DNA of 44,565 bases from an uncultured Collinsella sp. (lineage in GTDB: Bacteria; Actinomycetota; Coriobacteriia; Coriobacteriales; Coriobacteriaceae), in assembly GCA_902470835.1 (NCBI GenBank), contig CABRHR010000008.1, forward strand, positions 1 through 44,565. The letters are read 5' to 3'. Position numbers and translations under genes: made by a program. The notes under the pieces were generated by a model. It did not search any database. It was not told the DNA's origin and saw only the letters and a program-made list of their open reading frames with translations. Positions 25,799 to 33,195 of this stretch are shown here, piece after piece; position 1 is the first letter of the stretch, and every line of letters starts with the position of its first letter.

Positions 25799-25828
25799 GA
25801 GCCGCCCGATACGGGCGGCTCTGTTGTT
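25799..25828 (+). terminator. suf operon terminator
   Basis: A perfect 10-bp stem, GAGCCGCCCG/CGGGCGGCTC (25799-25808 with 25812-25821), loop ATA, then TGTTGTT. The U-tract is imperfect. Confidence 0.75.
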
Positions 25829-26023
25829 CCTAATGAGCACGAACACACAAAATCAGCGCGTCCGGCGCCCCGTCTGTCATTTACCACACAGCAGACGCGA
25901 ACACGGGCGTTTTCCACAGCACCAAAGGCCTGCGGCAGGGCCCCGGACCCGCCAAGCAAAACGCCAAGTCCCGTTCTGCTGAGCTCCGACTCGCTTCGCG
26001 CCTGCAGCAGAAGGGTCCCATAG

Positions 26024-26065
26024 GATGCGGCGTGCATTTTTGCGAGTATTCAGCACGCCATGCTG
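26024..26065 (+). repeat. REP-like repeat, copy 1
   Basis: A sequence of about 40 nt beginning TGCGGCGTGCA, with GAGTATTCAGCA in the middle and TGCTG at the end. It matches, in inverse orientation, the copy at 26223-26272 at about three quarters of positions. Confidence 0.5.
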
Positions 26066-26222
26066 TATGTATACGCATCGAAAGCGTTAATCAACGTCTC
26101 CAGGCGCATATATATTGTGTTTTAGAGCAAGCGTCGCGGTCTCAGGGATCACATACATGCGCTTCGGAGGCGCATCGAAAGGCATAAATAGCTTCGGAAC
26201 CCGTATGTTGCAAGATTGCGGC

Positions 26223-26272
26223 AGTGCCGACAGCACCACGATGCTGAAAACTCCGTTTTTTGCACGGCGCAG
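26223..26272 (-). repeat. REP-like repeat, copy 2 (inverted)
   Basis: On the minus strand it runs TGCGCCGTGCA, then an A-run, GGAGTTTTCAGCA and TGCTG. It is the inverse partner of 26024-26065, about 160 nt away and 150 nt from the RAYT stop. The CAGCA...TGCTG arms can form a small hairpin. Confidence 0.5.
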
Positions 26273-26424
26273 ACAGGGGTAGGCACGGGCAAACCCGGAC
26301 TGAGCTGTTATTTTATGCAAGATGACGATTGTTCTATGCATATTAAGAAGTGCAGTTACCGTACCAAGCTTTTGAACGCTGGTTGCGGCGTATGGACGAC
26401 CCCAGCTGCGGTGAACAGGCGACC

Positions 26425-27237
26425 TTACATCACGTTTCCGCCAGCCCGCATCGCCGTTCGCGCGCGGGCGTGCACGATACGAGAGACGGTACTTTTGCCA
26501 ATCCCGGTATACCGCTCAATCTGGCGCACCGTAAAACCGGCATCGTGCAATCCAACAATAACGGTATCGCGCTGCGCCGGCGGTGCGGCTTTAACCCCGC
26601 GAAGCGGAACCTCGAGTTCCTTCGCCATCTTGTCGGCAAAGGCGTGGCGTTCCCACTCCGTCTCTTTCATATCGCACAGCGCCGGCTCGCTACCGTCGGG
26701 CGTCGAAAGCGAATAGGCAGCAAAGGCCTCGGCAGAACCAAAAAGCTCAAGCACGCAAGAAGGATCGCAAAATCCCCTCGTGGCATCTGCCGCATCACTG
26801 TCGTAAGCGCGCAGATGCTCCGCAAAGCTGCTCCAGGGATAACGCTCGATTAGGCTAACGCCCACCTCCTGCGGATCAGCGTGTACAGAGCGAATAGCCT
26901 CCATCACCTGCCAATCGGTATCGAGCGAACGCCGGTCAAAACGGTTCTGGAACAGATGGCCCGTGCGCCTCGTGCGGTTATTGAACCGCCGCGCGTACGT
27001 CAAAAGCAGTCGGTGCATCGCCGCGCTCATCCTGTCCTCGTAATCTGCAAGCACCAAATGCACGTGATTGCCCATAAGGCACCAGGCGATAACCGTCACA
27101 CCCTCCTCGCGGCAGCACTCGCGCATCAGCTCCAAAAACTCCCACCGGTCCTCATCGCCCTCAAAGATGAGTTGCTTGCCCGCACCGCGAGCACAGACAT
27201 GGTAAAAGCCGGTAACCGTTCTCCAAACGCGCTGCAT
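26425..27237 (-). CDS. REP-associated tyrosine transposase (RAYT, Y1 family)
   Basis: 270 residues. I use ATG 27237, preceded by AAGGGAG; the frame is open to 27450 but that part is not family-like. The Y1_Tnp domain (Transposase_17) shows the metal-binding HVH in AWCLMGNHVHLVL and a candidate catalytic Tyr in LLTYARRFNNRTRRTGHLFQ, followed by RFDRRSLD. The C-terminal 60 residues form a helix-turn-helix (TVRQIERYTGIGKSTVSRIV), probably for DNA recognition. RAYTs nick single-stranded palindromic REP sequences and are held to be domesticated relatives of IS200/IS605 transposases. The nearby palindromes are its likely substrates (inference). Confidence 0.88.
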   Translation of the reverse strand: MQRVWRTVTGFYHVCARGAGKQLIFEGDEDRWEFLELMRECCREEGVTVIAWCLMGNHVHLVLADYEDRMSAAMHRLLLTYARRFNNRTRRTGHLFQNRFDRRSLDTDWQVMEAIRSVHADPQEVGVSLIERYPWSSFAEHLRAYDSDAADATRGFCDPSCVLELFGSAEAFAAYSLSTPDGSEPALCDMKETEWERHAFADKMAKELEVPLRGVKAAPPAQRDTVIVGLHDAGFTVRQIERYTGIGKSTVSRIVHARARTAMRAGGNVM

Positions 27238-27640
27238 GGCGCTCCCTTCGCCGGGATCTGCTTGCCATCCAATACAGCACGATTGAAGCGTGCCATCAAA
27301 ACATTCACGCAAAACAATACACTCGCGCGGCCAAAGGCAGTAAACAGGCGGCGAACGGCACCGTTGCAACAGGTCAACCCCTGCAACACTTACAAGAGCC
27401 GACCAAAAGCTTGCCCAAGACGGACCCCCTCTACGGAAGTTCACGACCACAGAACATAGAGTTAAACCGTTTCAATTAAAACTTCCGGACTTCTCGCTAC
27501 GAAAACTGAGCCGTTCGCCGAATATTCCGTGCATTTCGCGGTATTATAGGGGCTGCATGTCATGTCCCTTTCGAAGGGTCGCCCGGCAATCGCCAGCCAC
27601 GACCCCCAGACGGGACGCCAACACGATAGAGAGGAGAGGC
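27238..27640. other. Divergent intergenic region
   Basis: About 400 bases between the RAYT gene (minus) and the scaffold gene (plus). It contains a TATTAT box at 27542-27547, a plausible -10 for the plus-strand gene with a weak -35. No other structure or gene is evident. Confidence 0.45.
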
Positions 27641-28375
27641 ATGCAGTACTCACAGGAAGTGGAGAACATGTGCCCCGTTGCCAAGGGTGCATACCACGGC
27701 CCCGCACCCATCCCCGAGGAGGGCAAGTGGGTCCAGGCTAAGGAGATTTCCGACATCTCCGGTCTTACGCACGGTGTGGGTTGGTGCGCACCTCAGCAGG
27801 GCGCCTGCAAGCTCACGCTGAACGTCAAGGACGGCATCATCGAGGAGGCCCTCGTTGAGACCATCGGCTGCTCGGGCATGACCCACTCTGCCGCCATGGC
27901 TTCCGAGATCCTTCCCGGTAAGACCATCCTCGAGGCCCTCAACACCGACCTCGTCTGCGACGCCATCAACGTTGCTATGCGCGAGATCTTCCTGCAGATC
28001 GTTTACGGCCGCAGCCAGACCGCGTTCTCCGAGGGCGGCCTGCCCGTGGGCGCCTCCCTCGACGACCTCGGCAAGGGCCTTCGCTCTCAGGTCGGCACCA
28101 TGTTCGGCACCAAGGCCAAGGGCGCTCGTTACCTCGAGCTCGCTCAGGGCTACGTCACCCGCATGGCTCTCAACGACAAGAACGAGATCATCGCATTCGA
28201 GTTCCTGAACCTCGGCAAGTTCACCGACGCCGTCAAGGCCGGCAAGACCCCCGAGGAGGCCATCGCTGGCGCTATGGGCCACTATGGTCAGTGGGAGAAC
28301 GCTGCCAAGTACATCGACCCGCGCACCGACGAGGAGACTCACTCCGTCGCCAGCGTGTTCCCGGTTCACGAGTAG
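27641..28375 (+). CDS. NifU-like iron-sulfur scaffold protein (GGGtGRT partner)
   Basis: 244 residues from ATG 27641, with GAGGAGAGG just upstream; an earlier in-frame codon at 27557 lacks a ribosome site. The N-terminal two thirds resemble the NifU/IscU scaffold fold. Candidate ligand cysteines are in VGWCAPQQGACKLTLNV, ETIGCSGMTHSAAMASEIL and NTDLVCDAINVAM. The C-terminal part (KAKGARYLELAQGYVTRMALN...) is specific to this group. Such proteins are annotated as 'iron-sulfur cluster assembly scaffold protein' and occur next to a GGGtGRT protein, as here (18-nt gap). Substrate and cluster type are not known. Codon bias is strong, suggesting high expression. Confidence 0.85.
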   Translation: MQYSQEVENMCPVAKGAYHGPAPIPEEGKWVQAKEISDISGLTHGVGWCAPQQGACKLTLNVKDGIIEEALVETIGCSGMTHSAAMASEILPGKTILEALNTDLVCDAINVAMREIFLQIVYGRSQTAFSEGGLPVGASLDDLGKGLRSQVGTMFGTKAKGARYLELAQGYVTRMALNDKNEIIAFEFLNLGKFTDAVKAGKTPEEAIAGAMGHYGQWENAAKYIDPRTDEETHSVASVFPVHE

Positions 28376-28393
28376 AAAGGGAGGGAAATAACT

Positions 28394-29398
28394 ATGACTG
28401 TTACGTTCGAAGGTTACGAGCGCCGCGCTGACAAGATCAACAAGTGCCTCGCCGACAACGGCATCGCCTCCCTCGAGGAAGCTCTGCAGATCTGCACCGA
28501 CAAGGGCTTCAACCCGCGTGAGATCGTCAACAACACCCAGTCCATCGCCTTCCAGAACGCCGAGTGGGCCTACACCCTCGGTTGCGCTCTCGCTGTCAAG
28601 CGTGGCGCCAAGTCCGCTTCTGAGGCTGCCGCCATCATCGGCGAGGGCATCCAGGCCTTCACCGTCCCCGGCTCCGTCGCTGAGGACCGCAAGGTCGGTC
28701 TGGGCCACGGCAACCTGGGCGCTATGCTGCTCTCCGACGACACCGAGTGCTTCGCCTTCCTGGCCGGCCACGAGTCCTTCGCTGCCGCTGAGGGCGCTAT
28801 CGGTCTGGCTCTGAACGCCAACAAGGCTCGCAAGAAGCCGCTGCGCGTTATCCTCAACGGTCTGGGCAAGGACGCCGCCCAGATCATCGCCCGTATCAAC
28901 GGCTTCACCTATGTGAAGACCCAGTTCGACTACTACACGGGCGAGCTCAAGGTCGTCGAGACCATCCCCTACTCCGACGGTCCCCGCGCTGCCGTTAACT
29001 GCTACGGCTCCGACGACGTCCGCGAGGGCGTTGCCATCATGTGGCACGAGAACGTCGACATCTCGATCACCGGTAACTCCACCAACCCCACGCGCTTCCA
29101 GCACCCCGTCGCTGGCACCTACAAGAAGGAGCGCATCGAGGCTGGCAAGAAGTACTTCTCCGTCGCTTCTGGTGGCGGCACTGGCCGTACCCTGCACCCG
29201 GACAACATGGGCGCCGGCCCTGCCTCTTACGGCATGACCGACACCATGGGCCGTATGCACTCCGACGCCCAGTTCGCAGGTTCTTCCTCCGTGCCTGCGC
29301 ACGTCGACATGATGGGTCTCATCGGCATGGGCAACAACCCCATGGTCGGTGCCACCGTCGCCTGCGCTGTCGCCGTCGAGGAGGCCCTCAAGGCCTAA
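28394..29398 (+). CDS. GGGtGRT family protein
   Basis: 334 residues from ATG 28394, with GGGAGGG upstream. The family's namesake motif occurs at about residue 257 (FSVASGGGTGRTLHPDNMG). Other conserved stretches include VGLGHGNLGAMLLSDD, CFAFLAGHESFAAAEGA and the glycine-rich end MGLIGMGNNPMVGATVA. The family is widespread in anaerobes and has no established biochemical role. The constant pairing with a NifU-like scaffold points to metal or Fe-S handling (inference). No signal peptide or membrane segment. The codon use is highly biased, and the gene shares a transcript with its partner, ending at the terminator 29434-29461. Confidence 0.9.
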   Translation: MTVTFEGYERRADKINKCLADNGIASLEEALQICTDKGFNPREIVNNTQSIAFQNAEWAYTLGCALAVKRGAKSASEAAAIIGEGIQAFTVPGSVAEDRKVGLGHGNLGAMLLSDDTECFAFLAGHESFAAAEGAIGLALNANKARKKPLRVILNGLGKDAAQIIARINGFTYVKTQFDYYTGELKVVETIPYSDGPRAAVNCYGSDDVREGVAIMWHENVDISITGNSTNPTRFQHPVAGTYKKERIEAGKKYFSVASGGGTGRTLHPDNMGAGPASYGMTDTMGRMHSDAQFAGSSSVPAHVDMMGLIGMGNNPMVGATVACAVAVEEALKA

Positions 29399-29433
29399 TC
29401 GCGCCCGCGCGATGCTCATAAAGTTGAGCTTTG

Positions 29434-29468
29434 GAGCCGCTATCCACCCGGATAGCGGCTCATTTTCA
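29434..29468 (+). terminator. Terminator after the GGGtGRT gene
   Basis: A perfect 12-bp stem, GAGCCGCTATCC/GGATAGCGGCTC (29434-29445 with 29450-29461), is followed by ATTTTCATT. Confidence 0.88.
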
Positions 29469-29498
29469 TTCGCAGGAATAGCTGATGCCGATATATCA

Positions 29499-29568
29499 GT
29501 TGCGGTGAAATACGGACCGATTAGCTCCCATACGAGCCAAAACAGTCCATATTCCACCGCAACTTATT
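29499..29568. repeat. Long imperfect palindrome (REP-like)
   Basis: CAGTTGCGGTGAAATACGGA (from 29499) is mirrored by TCCATATTCCACCGCAACTT (ending about 29568) with only two mismatches; the loop is about 28 nt. It lies between a terminator and the next gene. The shape suits a REP/MITE-type element, perhaps served by the RAYT 2.3 kb away. Confidence 0.6.
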
Positions 29569-29701
29569 GAGGGGATGCGATGGAGCGTCCAAGCGCCAGC
29601 GACGCCCACCTGCCATATCGGCCCTTTGCCGATTAACGGAATCTTTCCGGTGCCTTTGGCGAGCGCTCGTGCGACAATGCGCCGGACGAGAAAGGAATCC
29701 G

Positions 29702-31228
29702 ATGGAATCGACTGATGTACTGGTAATTGGATCTGGCATTGCAGGCCTTTGCGCTGCCATCGAGGCGGCACGCGCGGGTGCAACAGTCACCGTGGCGAGC
29801 GCCGGCAAGACTATGAGCGGATCGAGCTTCTTCCCGGGCACCTGGGGCCTCGGCCTTATCGGGCCCGCCGACGCCGAAGACGAACAGGATCTCATCAACA
29901 CCATCCAGGCCGTCGGTGGCGGCGTCGCCGACCCCGAGCTCGTCCAGACATTTGTCCACGGCATTCCTCAGGCGATCCACTGGCTCGAGGAGGACCTGGG
30001 TGTTGAGCTCCAGCGTCCGCAAAGCGCCGAGAGCGCCCAGCAAAAACAGTTTATCCCCTGCTTTGACCATAAGACGCGTATGTGGCGCGGTCTCACCCGC
30101 AAGCCCCTTGAGGACGCCCTGACAGCCCAGATTGAGTCACTTGGCATCCGTCTGCTCCCCCGCCATGAGCTTATCGACCTTATCGAGGGCGCAAACGACA
30201 GAATCTCCGGAGCCGTGCTCTATGACCGCACGAGCGAACGCCTCGTATCCATCGATGCCAAGGCAACGGTCATTGCCGCCGGCGGCACGGGCGGGCTGTT
30301 CGAGCGCAGTCTTACGTCTGCCGATGTGCTCAGCTCCTCTCAGGCCATTGCCCGCGCACATGGCGCAACGCTCACTAGTATAGAGTTCATGCAGATGATG
30401 CCCGGCTTCATTGAGCCCAAGCGCAACCTTGTCTTTAACGAGAAGACTTGGCGCTACGTCAAGTTCGATCAGCCGGTCGATATTGCTGGCGACAACCTAG
30501 ACAGCCTGCTCGAGCAGCGCTCCGGATATGGTCCCTTTACTTCGCGCCTGGATTCTCGCGCTATAGACCTTGTCATTGACCAGGCGGGCACCGAGGGTCT
30601 AGCGCTGCATTACGACTTCCCCCGCGAGGATGTTCCCGAATTTGTGCAGACCTTTGCCACCTGGCTGCAAGACGAGCACGGCATAGCACCGACCGATGAG
30701 ATGCGTGTAGCCATGTACGCCCACGCCGCAAACGGAGGCATCAAGATTGATAAGACCGCGTACACGGGCGTTAAGGGCCTCTTCGCCTGTGGCGAGGCGA
30801 CAGGCGGCATGCACGGCGCCGACCGCATCGGCGGCCTGTCGAGCGCCAACGGCATCGTGTTCGGACGCATCGCAGGCGCATCGGCGGCGCGGGCGGCGCA
30901 GGACGCCCCTGAGACGCCCTTGAAGACGGATATCGCCCTCCCCCAGCGCGGCATCACCGCAACAGACGCCGAGCGCCTGACACGCACTCTCAAGCACACG
31001 ATGAGCACCCACTGCATGATCAACCGCACCGAGGCGGGCCTATCCATAGCGTCGCAAGAACTTGAAGACCTAAAGTCCGAGTCTTCAGCCCTGAGCACGG
31101 CAGACGCACAAGATAGCGAAATCGCAGCCCTCGCCCGCCTGCAATCGCAGATTCGGCTGGCGACCGAAATGGTCAAAGCCATGCGTAAGCGAACCGAAAG
31201 CCTCGGATCGCACTATCGAGCGGACTAA
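29702..31228 (+). CDS. FAD-dependent oxidoreductase (NadB/SdhA-like)
   Basis: 508 residues. ATG 29702 is preceded by GAAAGGA; the frame is open from 29567 but the FAD-binding fold starts at MESTDVLVIGSGIAGLCAA (GxGxxG), fixing the start. The family is FAD-binding_2 (L-aspartate oxidase, fumarate reductase and succinate dehydrogenase flavoproteins). It has MSGSSFFPGTWGLGL, ATVIAAGGTGGLF and the C-terminal flavin loop GLFACGEATGGMHGADRIGG-LSSANG. The usual HPT motif after the second domain reads EFMQMMPGF, so dicarboxylate binding may differ. No nadA/nadC or sdh partners are adjacent, and I would not name the substrate. Cytoplasmic. Confidence 0.82.
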   Translation: MESTDVLVIGSGIAGLCAAIEAARAGATVTVASAGKTMSGSSFFPGTWGLGLIGPADAEDEQDLINTIQAVGGGVADPELVQTFVHGIPQAIHWLEEDLGVELQRPQSAESAQQKQFIPCFDHKTRMWRGLTRKPLEDALTAQIESLGIRLLPRHELIDLIEGANDRISGAVLYDRTSERLVSIDAKATVIAAGGTGGLFERSLTSADVLSSSQAIARAHGATLTSIEFMQMMPGFIEPKRNLVFNEKTWRYVKFDQPVDIAGDNLDSLLEQRSGYGPFTSRLDSRAIDLVIDQAGTEGLALHYDFPREDVPEFVQTFATWLQDEHGIAPTDEMRVAMYAHAANGGIKIDKTAYTGVKGLFACGEATGGMHGADRIGGLSSANGIVFGRIAGASAARAAQDAPETPLKTDIALPQRGITATDAERLTRTLKHTMSTHCMINRTEAGLSIASQELEDLKSESSALSTADAQDSEIAALARLQSQIRLATEMVKAMRKRTESLGSHYRAD

Positions 31229-31292
31229 GCCGAGCACTTACCTAGAGCAGAACGCAACTTCTCGATAATGATTGAGCCCAACGGCGCACTTT

Positions 31293-31330
31293 AACGCCAT
31301 CAAAATAGTGTTAGAAAAGAAACGCCATCA
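31293..31330. repeat. Short direct repeat AACGCCATCA
   Basis: AACGCCATCA occurs at 31293-31302 and 31321-31330 (period 28) in the 216-nt gap before the RhuM-like gene. The gap is AT-richer than its surroundings and has no gene. Confidence 0.35.
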
Positions 31331-31444
31331 TATCCGTGATATAGACGCTTTTATGTCCTCGCGGTCGCGTATCCTCTTTAGGCATGTAGTTACCACATGA
31401 TGAAGGCGAATAACGCGTAGTCCACCGACCAGAGAGGAAGAGAT

Positions 31445-32452
31445 ATGGAAGACCCCATTCAGGCCGAGATCATTCTGTACCAGTCCGAGGGGGCAAACGT
31501 GCCGGTCCAGGTCTACTACAAGGATGAGACCCTTTGGGTCTCACAGGGGGCGATGGCCGATCTGTTCGATGTCTCTGTTTCGACGATTTCCGAACATCTC
31601 ATTAACATTTTCGCCAGCGGGGAACTACAAAAGGCCAGCTCAACTAGTTTTTCCGGTTTTTCCGGAAAAACCTCTTCCAAAGGTGGCAGACCGAAAACTT
31701 ACTACAACCTCGATGCGGTAATCGCTGTCGGGTACCGAGTGAACTCGATGCGCGCAACCCGATTCCGCCAATGGGCCACGGCGACCCTCAAGGAGTACAT
31801 CACCAAGGGCTTCGTCCTCAACGACGACATGCTCAAGAACGGCCGGCCCTTCGGCAAAGACTACTTCGACGAGCTGCTCGCCCGCATCCGCGACATCCGC
31901 GCGAGCGAGCGCCGCGTGTGGCTCAAGATCACCGACATCTTCCAGGAATGCAGCTTCGACTACGACAAGGACTCGACCATGGCCAAGAACTTCTACGCCG
32001 CGGTCCAGAACAAGATGCACTACGCCGTTACTGGGCATACCGCGGCCGAGATCGTCCAGGGGCGCTCCGACCCATCCAAGCCCAACATGGGACTCACGTC
32101 GTGGAAGGAAGGCCCCGAGGGCCGCATCCACTCCTCGGACGTCACCGTGGCCAAGAACTATCTGTCAGAGGACGAGATCAGACAGCTGAACCGCCTCGTC
32201 ACGATGTTGCTCGACACGCTCGAGGACAGGGCCGAGCGGCACGTCCTTACGAGCATGGAGGATTGCGAGCACCTGCTCGACGGCTTCCTGACATTCAGCG
32301 GGCGCGAGGTGCTCAAGGGCCTCGGCAACCGCAACAAGAAGACGGCGGACAAAATCGCCAAGGAGCGATTTCACGAATTCCAGAAGCTCCAGGACAAGAC
32401 CTACGAGAACGACTTTGAACTAATGGTGAAACATATGAACGAGAAGGCGTAG
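31445..32452 (+). CDS. RhuM-family protein
   Basis: 335 residues from ATG 31445, with AGAGAGGAAGAG upstream. Features of the RhuM/virulence-protein family are VYYKDETLWVSQGAMADLF, VSTISEHLINIF (helix-turn-helix-like), TYYNLDAVIAVGYRVNSMRA and RFRQWATATLKEYITKGF. A helical C-terminal half carries DIFQECSFDYD and NKMHYAVTGHTAAEIV. Members reside on pathogenicity and prophage-type islands and are linked to toxin-Fic-like modules; biochemical function is unsettled. The neighbouring DinD-like remnant and tRNA genes suggest an integrated island remnant. Confidence 0.85.
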   Translation: MEDPIQAEIILYQSEGANVPVQVYYKDETLWVSQGAMADLFDVSVSTISEHLINIFASGELQKASSTSFSGFSGKTSSKGGRPKTYYNLDAVIAVGYRVNSMRATRFRQWATATLKEYITKGFVLNDDMLKNGRPFGKDYFDELLARIRDIRASERRVWLKITDIFQECSFDYDKDSTMAKNFYAAVQNKMHYAVTGHTAAEIVQGRSDPSKPNMGLTSWKEGPEGRIHSSDVTVAKNYLSEDEIRQLNRLVTMLLDTLEDRAERHVLTSMEDCEHLLDGFLTFSGREVLKGLGNRNKKTADKIAKERFHEFQKLQDKTYENDFELMVKHMNEKA

Positions 32453-32486
32453 TCTGAAGCACGCAGGGAACTAAACGCCAGTTGAT

Positions 32487-32516
32487 TCCCATTTTCGTGG
32501 TGTCACGAAAATGGGA
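32487..32516. repeat. Perfect 13-bp hairpin
   Basis: TCCCATTTTCGTG (32487-32499) and CACGAAAATGGGA (32504-32516) pair perfectly around GTGT. There is no U-tract, so it is not a standard terminator. It sits between the RhuM-like gene and the DinD-like remnant. Confidence 0.6.
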
Positions 32517-32660
32517 GCTGCCGGTGTCGCCACCCGCGCCGTTAAGGATCATGAGCTGGCACGGCACGTATGCTGTTTTAAAACGCAGAACGGCAATGCA
32601 AGCAAACCGAAGATTGCGTCCGTCCAAGCGTACTTCGCTGCACAGACGCTGCGGCGCTCC
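32517..32660 (+). pseudogene. DinD-like gene remnant
   Basis: In the frame open from 32511 the stretch KDHELARHVCCFKTQNGNAS followed by KPKIASVQAYFAAQT matches the conserved core of DinD/BRO-like antirepressor proteins, where the usual form is YxLSRYACYLIxQNGDPRKPxIAxAQTYFAxQT. Neither the N-terminal BRO part nor the C-terminal half is present, and a stop follows at 32714. It is a fragment of a DNA-damage-inducible/prophage-type gene, supporting an island remnant next to the tRNA genes. Confidence 0.6.
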
Positions 32661-32695
32661 ACGCCCCGACGGGTTGGACCCTATGCGGGGTTAAC

Positions 32696-32727
32696 AAAAA
32701 AGCGACCAGCCTAAGCTAGTCGCTTTA
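32696..32727 (-). terminator. Terminator of the tRNA operon
   Basis: On the minus strand AAGCGACTAG, a 6-nt loop and CTGGTCGCTT (one G-T pair) are followed by a T-run. It lies immediately after the last tRNA-Lys. Confidence 0.8.
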
Positions 32728-32735
32728 ACATTCTT

Positions 32736-32811
32736 TGGTGGGCCGTCAGGGGGTCGAACCCTGGACCTTGGGATTAAGAGTCCCCTGCTCTACCAACTGA
32801 GCTAACGACCC
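32736..32811 (-). tRNA. tRNA-Lys (CTT), copy 2
   Basis: 76 nt including encoded CCA. The acceptor stem is GGGTCGT/ACGGCCC, the D-arm AGCTCAGTTGGTAGAGC, the anticodon loop CTCTTAA (anticodon CTT), and the T-arm CAGGGTTCGACCCCCTG. Sequence is identical to the copy at 32855-32930. Confidence 0.96.
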
Positions 32812-32815
32812 AAAG

Positions 32816-32841
32816 CTAAAGTCCGTTGTGGCGGACTTTAG
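32816..32841. other. Hairpin between the two tRNA-Lys genes
   Basis: A perfect 10-bp stem, CTAAAGTCCG/CGGACTTTAG, with a 6-nt loop. It may be a processing signal or weak attenuator between the tandem tRNA copies. Confidence 0.45.
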
Positions 32842-32854
32842 AGGAGATATCGTG

Positions 32855-32930
32855 TGGTGGGCCGTCAGGGGGTCGAACCCTGGACCTTGGGATTAAGAGT
32901 CCCCTGCTCTACCAACTGAGCTAACGACCC
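32855..32930 (-). tRNA. tRNA-Lys (CTT), copy 1
   Basis: 76 nt with encoded CCA, identical to 32736-32811. Anticodon loop CTCTTAA (anticodon CTT). Confidence 0.96.
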
Positions 32931-32952
32931 GATATCAACACGAAGCAAGAAC

Positions 32953-33030
32953 TGGGGTGGGTAAAGGGACTCGAACCCTCGACCTACGGGACCACAACCC
33001 GTCGCTCTAGCCAACTGAGCTACACCCACC
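32953..33030 (-). tRNA. tRNA-His (GTG)
   Basis: 78 nt with encoded CCA and the extra G-1 opposite C73 that is typical of tRNA-His. Acceptor stem GTGGGTG/TACCCAC, anticodon loop TTGTGGT (anticodon GTG), T-arm GAGGGTTCGAGTCCCTT. First gene of the minus-strand tRNA cluster. Confidence 0.96.
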
Positions 33031-33195
33031 GTGTCCTGTGCGCTTCGCGCTCGACTATTATTGCAAGGAACGCCACGCGATGCAAGCCCCAATTTTCAAG
33101 AATTTTGAAAAGAGTTTTTCGAGACCATTTCGAGCAAATCCCACCAGTTCCATAGGAGTAAACTTGCCCCACTGCAAATGCTCGAAAGGACCGGC

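Larger units (their letters stand above)
25829..26424. other. Intergenic region with palindromic repeats, no confident gene
   Basis: About 600 bases between the suf terminator and the RAYT gene. Short frames exist (for example 26087-26341 minus) but lack ribosome sites and have unusual composition. The stretch contains the inverted pair of RAYT-type repeats listed separately. Confidence 0.6.

Noticed and set aside
26087..26341. 84-codon minus frame before the RAYT gene
   Set aside because: No ribosome site, overlaps the REP-like repeat, and composition is not protein-like.
27650..29557. 635-codon minus-strand frame opposite the scaffold/GGGtGRT genes
   Set aside because: Shadow of two highly biased genes; it reads through a terminator and starts in a palindrome.
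32816..32841. Possible CRISPR-like or attenuator unit between the tRNAs
   Set aside because: A single hairpin with no repeat-spacer pattern; kept only as a structural feature.
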